This document shows, in pieces, positions 56,560 to 64,000 of a stretch of 64,000 nt of DNA. Origin of the DNA: Erinaceus europaeus (lineage: Eukaryota; Chordata; Mammalia; Eulipotyphla; Erinaceidae); contig NC_080181.1 of NCBI RefSeq assembly GCF_950295315.1, forward strand, positions 4,280,726 to 4,344,725. The letters run 5' to 3'. Within the stretch, counting starts at the first letter, position 1. The number at the start of each line of letters is the position of its first letter. The position numbers and the translations under genes are program-made. The notes under the pieces are model-generated. The model made no database searches. It was not told the DNA's origin and worked only from the letters and a program-made list of their open reading frames with translations.

Positions 56560-56692
56560 GGGCCAGCAAATAGCTGTAAGTAGCATTGCTTTGACAGGTG
56601 CACCACCCAGGAAGCTTCCGTGTTGTTGTCTCTCTCTCACTCTCTTTGCCTTTCTGTCTCTATCTTAAAAAGAAAGAAAGAAAAGAAATGGT
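56560..56692 (+). repeat. tRNA-derived SINE, diverged
   Basis: 'gtgggccagcaaatagctgtaag', 'accacccaggaagcttccgtg', CT tract, (AAAG)n end. Confidence 0.5.
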
Positions 56693-57719
56693 CCTATAAA
56701 AGTCTAATATACTTGCTATATCTCTGATGATTAACAATATAAGAGAAATGCATCAAATATTTTAAAGGGGGAAATGAAAACCCAAGCTCAGGTTTTGCAG
56801 AGAAATTGAAAGAGAATATGAGAAGTAATTGAATGTCAGCATAGTTGAATACTTACTCAGAATGGATAATAAATACAACATAATTTCCTAAACTAACTGA
56901 AGAAGAACTGGGAAGTCCAGATGATTCACTTTTATACTGATAGCTATGTCCCACATAAACATACAAGTGCAATCCTGGTGATTTCACTGCGGAGGTTTAT
57001 CAAACAAGCAAACATTATTTCCAATCTGACTTAGATTGTTACAGATTTGAAAATAGGGAAAATAGTCTTATTAACAAGGGGCATATGATTAAACATACAA
57101 ACTAATCATTCTCATAAGTAAAGGTATAAGAATTCAAAAATAAATTTTCAAAAATACTGCAAAATCAAAATGAGTTTCACATAGGAAACCAGGCTTGTTT
57201 AACATGGAAATCAGCTAACGCTAATACTAGAGAATAGACAAGACTCAGAAAGCCTTCGAAATAGAGCAGCAGTAGCATTTGATAAAATAAAATGCATTTA
57301 TGATTTTTATAAATCTCTTAGTCCTTTTTAGGAGCAGGAGAAAAACTTCCTAAACCTACAAAAACATCTTAATAAAACAGATAGACTCACAATTTAGAAA
57401 TACTGGAATCATTTCCTGTGAGGCTAGGAACTAGGCAAGAATTTCTACTTAGAGCCATTTTAGCCAGCATTTTACTAAAAGTCATCTTTTTTGGTCACAG
57501 AAAGACAAAAAGGACAAAACATATATAAGAATTAGGAAATTTAAAAAAATGCTGTTGGCAAAGATTAAATTGTAAATGTATAGAGTCGAATATAGCCTAA
57601 AATTATTTAGATTTTTAGAGGAATTAAGTAGTTTTTTAAATGTAAATCAAAACAAAAAGAAATTTGCATCTCTGTGCACCAAGACAGATAGATGGGGAAA
57701 GTTATTTCTGAATGGAAGG

Positions 57720-57845
57720 GGTGGGCTAGGGAGATAGTATAGTGGTTATGAGAGAGACTTGAGACTCTGAGGTCCCAGGTTCATTCCTTGGTACCTACAC
57801 ATGTCAGACCTGAGCAGTGTCTTAGTTTAAAATTAAAGTTAATAA
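57720..57845 (+). repeat. tRNA-derived SINE (group d)
   Basis: 'ggtgggctagggagatagtatagtggttatg', 'gaggtcccaggttcattcc', 'gacctgagcagtgtcttag', A-rich end. Confidence 0.75.
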
Positions 57846-58147
57846 ATAAGAAGTAAAACAATAAAGAAAAGAATGAATAGCATGTTTTGGGGACTGGTGA
57901 TGTTGTAATGTTAACATCTGTATTTAGCTATAAATGATAAGGTTTCCCAGATTTCATCGCACACACACCACACCACCTCCTAGAAGTAGTTGTTGTACTC
58001 TTTTCTGCTGCCTGTGGACGGTCTTCAGTGTAGTGTTCTCAGGTCGTTTTTGAAAGAAATTCCTGCCTTTCTTAGATTCTATACAAAACAATTGCAGAGA
58101 CAGATGGCTCAGGTTTCAGATTTTTCCAAAGAAATTCAGAACTTTTG

Positions 58148-58512
58148 TTTTTATCTTTTATTTTTTTCTCCTCCAGGGTTATTGCTGGGCTCAGTGCCTG
58201 CACCATGAATCCACCGCTCCTGGAGGCCATTTCCCCCCCCTTTTGTTGCCCTAGTTGTTGCAGCCTCGTTGTGGTTATTATTGACATTGTTGACGTTGCT
58301 TTGTTGTTGGATAGGACAGCGAGAAATGGAGAGAGGAGGGGAAGACAGAGAGAGAGGGGGAGAGAAAGATAGACACCTGCAGACCTGCTTCACCGTCTGT
58401 GAAGGCGACTCCCCTGCAGGTGGGGAGCCGGGGGCTCGAACCGGGATCCTTACGCCGGTCCCTGCGCTTTGCGCCATGTGCACTTAACCCACTGCGCCAC
58501 CGCCCGACCCCC
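58148..58512 (-). repeat. ERI-type SINE (group c), antisense, young full-length copy
   Basis: 'ctcctccagggttattgctgggctcagtgcctgc', 'atgaatccaccgctcctggaggcc', 'cctcgttgtggttattattgac', 'ggggagccgggggctcgaaccggg', 'ttaacccactgcgccaccgcccgacc'. CpGs are well preserved and the repeat cagaactttt flanks it (58137-58146 and 58512-58521), so it is a recent insertion. Confidence 0.95.
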
Positions 58513-58651
58513 CAGAACTTTTTTTTACTACTTTCCAGCAGAACATGCCCCAATGACACTGGACTAAGAAAACCTAACACATGAAGAACACATTTACTCT
58601 GTGCCAATGTGTGTCAGGCTGCAGTATGCACTGCCTTATAGAAACAGTTCT

Positions 58652-58905
58652 CCTTTTTTTAAAAAAAAATTCTTTATTGGAGAATTAATGGTTTACAGTC
58701 AACAGTAAGATACAGTAGTCTGTACATGCATAACATTTCTCAGTTTTCCACATAGCAATTCAACCCCCACTAGGACCTTTGCCATCATGATTCAGGACCT
58801 GAGCCACCACCCCCACCACCCCCACAACCCCCCAGAGTCTTTTACTTTGGTGCAATACATCAACTCCAGCCCAAGTTCTGCTTTGTGTTTTCTCTTCTAG
58901 AACAG
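58652..58905 (-). mobile_element. Retroposon 3' end, family f
   Basis: 'ttctttattggagaattaatggtttacagtc', 'tgtacatgcataacatttctcag', 'cccccactaggacc', 'cagagtcttttactttggtgcaatacatc', the same order as 34218-34520. It contains a short (CCACCACCC)n expansion (about 58804-58828). Confidence 0.7.
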
Positions 58906-59018
58906 TTATTTTAAAAGAGTTTTCCATGTGCTGTGTGTGCAAGTAAGTAGAATGGATGAAGAGCAGGTAGCATGAACATATAGGGTCATAGAACCAGTTA
59001 TGGTATAGGTTTCTGTAC

Positions 59019-59021
<3 letters not shown>

Positions 59022-59058
<37 letters not shown>
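59022..59058. repeat. (CA)n microsatellite
   Basis: About 18 uninterrupted AC units. Confidence 0.97.
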
Positions 59059-59060
<2 letters not shown>

Positions 59061-59189
59061 AAGTGCTTAAGGTTTATCTGTAGTTTTGTTCTCTGTATTA
59101 CTGTTTCCACCTTGCAATGTATTACTTTACTTATGACTATTCTGAAGCATTTCTATTTATTTGTTCATTTACTTACTTTTTTACGTTTT

Positions 59190-59640
59190 TAATTTTTTTG
59201 TATTACATTTATTTATTTGATTGAGACAGCCAGAAACCAAGAGGGAGAGAGACAGAGAGACACCTGCAACCCTGCTTTAGCACTCACAAAGCTTTCCCCT
59301 TGCTGGTGGGGACTGGGGGACGCAAACCCATGTTCCTTGCATGGTGTATCCTGTGCTCAGCCAGGCGCACCACCATCCAGCCCCTTCATTTACGTATTTG
59401 CCAACAAGGTTATTACTGTGGCTCAGTTTCTGCATGATGCCACTGGTCACAATGACAATTGTCCTCCTTTTTTGACAGAGGGCTAGAGAGTGTGATGTGA
59501 GGAGAGAGTAAGGGAGAGAGAGAGGAGAGACGTTTGTGAAGCTCCACCCCTGCAGGAAGGGAGTGGGCCTTGGACTTAGGTCCTCAGACACAGGTGGTGG
59601 TGTGTGCTTGCCCCACGTTAGTCGGCTGCCACCAGCCCTG
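59190..59640 (-). repeat. Two antisense SINE copies in tandem
   Basis: First (59190-59385): 'tttatttatttgattgagacagccagaaacc', 'acctgcaaccctgctttagcac', 'ctcagccaggcgcaccacc'. Second (about 59390-59640): 'ttgccaacaaggttattactgtggctcag', 'gatgccactggtcacaatg', 'ttgtgaagctccacccctgcagg', ending 'ctgccaccagcc'. Confidence 0.8.
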
Positions 59641-59989
59641 TAAAGCACTCAGCATCTGTTATGATGTGCTGGTTGACATGCACACTTTGAAATGTAAGAA
59701 ATGATTGGAATGATATTTCTGGAAGCTTTGGCTTCCTATTGCCTAGCAGTTATAACTAGATAAGCCTAATAAAAATACTGGTTTGTATTAGTATATGTGA
59801 GGTTTAATTGGAACCCATTTTTCATTATATACATTATTTGTTTACATAATCATTCAAATAATAAAAACTAAATAGAAGTAAGCATCGCCATCAATGAGCT
59901 GAACTGTTTAAGCAGTCTTGGTGATCTGTATTATTTATTGTAGCTTGCTGGAAGGCCAGCCATATGGGAAAGCATCCCTGATACTATCT

Positions 59990-60120
59990 CATTCAAGTCT
60001 ACAAGGTTGACTTTCAGATGATCCCTATTTTACCAACAAGATACTGAGCCATGGAAATGTAAAATTAATCCACCACCACTAAGCTGTTAAAAAGTGGACT
60101 TGACAGACTGCAAACTTAGG
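59990..60120 (-). repeat. MIR relic
   Basis: 'ccctattttaccaacaagatactgagccatgg', then 'aagctgttaaaaagtggac', follows the reverse complement of the MIR core. Confidence 0.45.
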
Positions 60121-60434
60121 AAATTCTGCCTTACCTTCTGTTCTCTTTAATGAAATCCTGTCTCTTATCTTCTGAGTTTGCCTGTCATTCCAAGACCGCG
60201 TTTTCCCATTTGCAAGGTGTAGCCAGTGACAGCCCAGTTGGGATGTCAGAGACTTCTTTCTGCACAGGCTGTGCAGAGCACATGAGAGGCCATAGCAGCA
60301 GCCTTGGCCTCACTTGTCCAAGTGACTCAAGGCAGCACTGTCATATTAAAGGAAGCCAGGAGTTACCTAGGGAGAACACACTCACTTCTAAATCTGTAAA
60401 GCACCTTTTACAAAATATTTATTTTTACTTATTT

Positions 60435-60782
60435 TTAATATATCACAGTTTTTAAAAGAATTTTTCTTATCTTCATTTATTGGATAGAGACAGCCAGAAA
60501 TCCAGAGGGTAGGGGAAAATAGGGAGAGAGACAGAGAGACACTTGCAGCCTTGCTTCACCACTCATGAAGCTTCCCCTCTGCAGGTGGGGACTGGGGGCT
60601 CGAACCCAGGTTCTTGTGCACTGTAGTGTGTTTAAATATTTATTTTTAATGAGAGAGAAAGATACTAAGACCAGAGCACTACTCAGTTCAGGTTTATCGT
60701 GGTGCTGATGATTGAACATGGGTCCTTAGAGTCTCAGGTATCAACCATCTTTTGCATAACCATTATGCTGTCTTCCCAGGCC
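60435..60782 (-). repeat. Compound antisense insertion: group a joined to group d SINE
   Basis: Group a part (about 60445-60630): 'attggatagagacagccagaaatcc', 'cagccttgcttcaccactcatgaagc', 'gggctcgaacccagg'. It loses its tRNA-like end at 'tgtagtgtg', where a group d copy begins ('ttatttttaatgagagagaaag', 'atggtgctgatgattgaacatgg'-like, 'gcataaccattatgctgtc'). The repeat aaagcacct occurs on both sides (about 60398 and 60787), suggesting the pair arrived or was framed at one site. Confidence 0.75.
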
Positions 60783-60806
60783 CTGAAAAGCACCTATGTG
60801 AAGTGG

Positions 60807-61461
60807 TGATGTTGGCTTCATAGAAGGTGGAAGGGAGTGTTCCTATTTCTTTGATCTTGTGGAAAAGCTTTAGAAGTATAGGTATTACCTGTTTCCTGAA
60901 GATTTTGTAGAATTCATTTGTGAAGCCATCTGGACCAGGACTTTTGTTATTGGGAAGATTCTTAATAACTGTTTCAATTTCTTTGTCTGTAATTGGTGCA
61001 TTTAGGTTTTGTAGTTCTTCTTGGTTCAGTTTTGGAAGGGCATATGTTTTTAGGAATTCTTCCATTTCTTCCAGATTCTCTAACTTGGTGGTGTATAGTT
61101 CTTCATAGAAGTTTCACATGATTTTCTGGATTTCTGTGGTGTCAGTTGTGATCACTCCTCTATCGTTTACAATTCTGTTTATTTGAGTCTTCTCCCCCCC
61201 CCCTTTTTATTGAGTCTGTCTAGGGGTTTGTCAATCTTATTTAATCTTTCAAAGAACCAGCATTTGGCTTCATTGATCTTTTGTATGGTTCTCTTATTTT
61301 CGATGTTGTTTATTTCTGCTCTAATTTTAGCGATTTCTCTCCTTCAGGTTGCTTTAGGGTTCCTTTGTTCCTCTTCCTCTAAGTCCTTAAGCTGTGCAGT
61401 AAGGTCATTTATTTGAGCTTTTTCTTGTAATCTAATGTGTGATTATATGGCTATGAATTTC
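60807..61461 (-). pseudogene. L1 ORF2 fragment (RT start), inverted 5' part of an L1 insertion
   Basis: On the minus strand the frame 60763-61065 contains EEFLKTYALPKLNQEELQNL, ITDKEIETVIKNLPNNKSPG and PDGFTNEFYKIFRKQVIP, the conserved start of the L1 reverse transcriptase with the KSPGPDGF motif. Upstream on the minus strand (61066-61450) come further L1 ORF2 matches (linker between endonuclease and RT) with a frameshift and a C-run at about 61194-61203. Homology stops after FYEANI at about 60808. It is opposite in direction to the attached 3' region at 61462-61976. Confidence 0.92.
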
Positions 61462-61976
61462 CCTACTAGCTATTTGCCTACTAGCTATCTACAAAATGGA
61501 GGGCCCTCTAACTCTTCATCTGCATGCACTGTTCCAGCCTTTAGGTTCATGATTGGTCAACAATTTGTTTGGCTTTGTACATTAACTCTCTTTTCAGCCA
61601 CCAGGGTCCTGATGCCAGCATGATGCCAACCAGACTTCCCTGGACTGACAACCCCACCAATGTGTCCTGGAGCTCCAATTCCCCAGAGCCCCACCTTACT
61701 AGGGAAGGAGAAAGGCAGGCTAGGAGGATGGATCGACCTGTTGATGCCCATGTTCAGCCTGGAAGCAATTACAGAAGCCAGACCTTCCACCTTCTACATC
61801 CCACAATGACGTTGGGTCCGTACTCCCAGAGGGTTAAACAATAGAAAAGCTATCAGGGACAGGGATGGGATACAGAGTTCTGGTGGTGGGAATTGTGTGA
61901 AGTTGTACCCCTCTTATCCTATGGTTTAGTCAATGTTTCCTTTTTATAAATAAAAAATTAAATTAAAAAATGAGGT
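61462..61976 (+). mobile_element. L1 3' region and A-tail, direct 3' part of the same L1 insertion
   Basis: The sequence 'ctacaaaatggagggccc', 'ttaggttcatgattggtcaac', 'ccctggactgacaacccc', 'ggatcgacctgttgatgcccatg', 'gaagccagaccttccaccttc', 'tctggtggtgggaattgtg', 'tacccctcttatcc' ends in ataaataaaaaattaaatt. It is the sense version of the antisense copies at 4905, 5261, 14617, 26645 and 31728. With 60807-61461 it forms an L1 with 5' inversion and internal deletion. A near-duplication g-N-ggtgatgt flanks the whole (60803-60812 and 61972-61981). A 12-base repeat cctactagctat lies at the inversion junction (61462-61473 and 61477-61488). Confidence 0.88.
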
Positions 61977-61984
61977 GATGTAGG

Positions 61985-62195
61985 GTTGGGATAATGGCAC
62001 ACATCTCATTCAGAGCCCCTGTTACAGTGTGCAAGGACCCATGTTCAAACCCCCTGACTCGACCTACCATGGGAAGTGAAGAGAGAGCTCCACGAGTGGT
62101 AAAGCAGGGCTGCAAATGTCTCTCTCTCTCTCTCCCCCTCTCTGTTTACCCCCTCCCTCTCAATTTCTCCCTGTCCCATCAGTAAATATTAAAAT
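61985..62195 (+). repeat. ERI-type SINE (group a)
   Basis: 'gggttgggataatggcacacatctcattcag', 'atgttcaaaccccc', 'agctccacgagtggtaaagcagggctgc', CT tract, 'cccatcagtaaatatt'. It sits directly behind the L1 tail. Confidence 0.8.
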
Positions 62196-62399
62196 GAAGA
62201 GGTGACATCTATAGTCTGTTTATAGTCATCGCACAGTCATTGATTGTTTTAAACCACAGAGATAAACTCTTTGGAATGGCTGATTCACAGGGCTTCTCTC
62301 AGTCTGTCCTCTGGCCTTGCAGCCAGCCTCTTCCTCCTTGCTTGTCTCCCTGCAGCGTCGCCTCTCCGGCCAGACCTTCAGTGAAAGCATAGCCTGAAC

Positions 62400-62625
62400 C
62401 ATGTCAGTCTACTTCTTGACACTTTGCAGAGCCTTCCTCCTCTGTTTAGGATACAGTTGAGCTCCATTCCGAGACAGGAGTGTTATGTGGGCTTCCTGCT
62501 GCCTGCTTTCTTCTCAGCTCCCCAGTGCCCTGCGCCTTGCTCACAGAGGCCCAGCCCTGTGCCTATATCCTTTCGTCTTGTGAACACACCAAGCTCCTGT
62601 TGCCTCCCAAGAGGCTTCTGACTCC
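62400..62625 (-). repeat. L2 relic
   Basis: 'tttaggatacagttgagctccattcc', 'ttcctgctgcctgctttc', 'tgccctgcgccttgctcac' and especially 'ttgtgaacacaccaagctcctgttgcctcc' follow the reverse complement of the L2 3' region. Confidence 0.55.
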
Positions 62626-63254
62626 TGAGCTTGAAACTGATGCCTCAGAACCCAGTAGATTTGTTGCTTCTGGATACCTAGGTGTGGAGGAAAGGGCTGC
62701 CGTCTAGGGCTTTCACCATCTCTTCTCTGTTCTTCAGATAGATCACTGTCACACTCTGGTTCTTGATCACTTTGTACTTATTAATTTGCAGTTTGTCTCT
62801 CTGTGTAGAACACAATGTTTGCAATACAAGAGCCTTGCTTGTCTTTTGTTCAGTAACTCCATAGCCAGGAGTGGTGCTCTGTGCATTGCAGAAACTAAAA
62901 AATATTTTCCAATGAACTTGTCGGAACAACACCTGTGCCCATAATCTCTGCAGCTCTTACCTTTTATGTACCTGTGGTTCAGCCTCCCAAATGTGCACGA
63001 AGCTAGTAATAGCTCAAGCTAAACTATTCAGGATGTTATGAGCCTAGAGGATATAGTATCATATACCACTGAAGTTCTGTGAAAAAAGATAGCATAGTAA
63101 AGTAAGTCAATCATATTATGCCTGCTCTGTTATTATTCATGCAAAGACTAGAGACTTCTCTCCATATGGTTAAATTAAAACAGCATGGGCGAGAAAGTTG
63201 CAAGCAGAAATACAGTAAGTCTCCTTTATTTAATTTTAATAAATTATATAAATG

Positions 63255-63621
63255 GGTATTTATTTATTTATTTATTTATTTATTTTGCCTCCAGGGTTAT
63301 CACTGGGGCTCAGTGCCTGCACTACAAATCCACTGCTCCTGGAGACCGTTTTTCTCTTTTGTTGCCCTTGTTGTTTATCATTGTTGTTACTATTGTTGTT
63401 ATTGCTGTTATTGCTGTTGTCGCTGTTGGATAGGACAGAAAGAAATTGAGAGGACTGGAAGACAGAGAGAGGGAGAGACATAGACACCTTCAGACCTACT
63501 TCACCACTTGTGAAGCAACGCCCCTGAAGGTGGGGAGTCAGGGATTCGAACCAAGATCCTTGCCAGTCCTTGCGCTTTGTGCCATGTGCACTTAACCCAC
63601 TGCACTACCACCTGGCCCCCA
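63255..63621 (-). repeat. ERI-type SINE (group c), antisense, full length
   Basis: A (TTTA)n tail (63259-63284), 'gcctccagggttatcactggggctcagtgcctgc', 'aaatccactgctcctggagacc', a (TTG/TTA)n stretch, 'tggataggacagaaagaaattgag', 'cttcagacctacttcaccacttgtg', 'ggattcgaaccaagatcc', 'ttaacccactgcactaccacctgg'. Confidence 0.93.
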
Positions 63622-64000
63622 GAGATAGAGTTTTAAAATAGCTTCTTTCACATTAGTTTAAAGTCCTATGCTCTGTTCGATCCAGTTTTCAGGACTCACT
63701 GAATGCAGAGCAGCAGTCCTGAGTGTGAGCCTTCTCATCTCTACCTCACGTACCCAGGAAGCATCCACAGAGCTTCTGTGGTGGTGGTGTGTGTATGTGG
63801 GGGGGGGCTTAAATGCTAATATTCACAAAGCGGCCATGGAAGCAAATGCCGGCTGTATTTAAGACCTGCATTTGCCTGGTGAATGTGTCTCGAGGGATGT
63901 ACCTTTCCGGTGCCCAGACTTTTAAGCACCATCTATATTAAGCACAAATCAGAACACTTTTCACAAACCACTTACTGCTGTTTAAAACCCACAAGTAAAT

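Larger units (their letters stand above)
46287..64000 (+). other. CNTN6: CNTN6 intron after exon E, 5' part (at least 17.7 kb)
   Basis: Begins at gttagt; the acceptor is beyond the window. I searched for the rest of Ig5 and saw no such exon. Repeats are listed separately. Nothing identifiable in 46500-46730, 46945-47450, 47660-48300, 49230-51055, 52525-54100, 54225-54630, 56700-57715, 57850-58135, 59645-59980, 60130-60435, 62625-63250 and 63625-64000. Confidence 0.85.

Noticed and set aside
60763..61065. Functional reverse transcriptase gene
   Set aside because: It is only a short inverted piece of L1 ORF2, lacking the catalytic core and upstream domains.

Overview
The window is vertebrate nuclear DNA: AT-rich, intron-dominated, with short spliced exons and dense retroposons. 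No bacterial, plasmid or phage organisation is present. Two observations identify it. First, five short open segments on the + strand (3727-3829, 33799-33980, 43036-43172, 44854-44983, 46136-46286) have canonical AG/GT boundaries and compatible phases. They join into one continuous reading frame of 703 bases that I recognise as contactin-6 (CNTN6, NB-3), a GPI-anchored neuronal Ig-superfamily adhesion protein. Second, the intervening DNA is packed with tRNA-derived SINEs of the type described from hedgehogs (ERI-type), so an erinaceid such as Erinaceus europaeus is the most likely source. Both identifications come from memory, without a database search.

The whole window lies inside CNTN6. It holds the end of one intron (1-3726), the first half of Ig3 (exon A), a 30-kb intron, the second half of Ig3 (exon B), a 9-kb intron, the two halves of Ig4 (exons C and D) separated by 1.7 kb, a 1.15-kb intron, the first half of Ig5 (exon E), and at least 17.7 kb of the next intron. 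Each Ig domain is split between two exons. No premature stop, frameshift or broken splice site is visible, so this looks like the intact working gene. The upstream Ig1-2 exons and the downstream Ig5-6 and fibronectin-III exons lie outside the window.

The introns are an archive of transposition. They contain more than 40 SINE copies in about five subfamilies, many with clear target-site duplications and several nested. They also contain L1 pieces, among them two L1s with 5' inversions and a set of copies of an unusually long L1-like 3' region, nearly all antisense to the gene. A class-II-like endogenous retroviral solo LTR sits inside a SINE tail (20822-21125), and a 79-bp mariner-type MITE with TA target duplication lies at 37271-37349. 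Old MIR and L2 relics and several tandem arrays (34-bp, 12-bp, 113-bp and 57-bp units, plus simple repeats) fill in much of the rest. Remaining intronic stretches show nothing I can name.

I did not find a new multi-gene system. The most interesting items are the nested LTR, the MITE, a minisatellite grown out of a SINE, the two twin-primed L1s, the long L1 3' region, and a candidate 22-bp poison microexon just after exon E.
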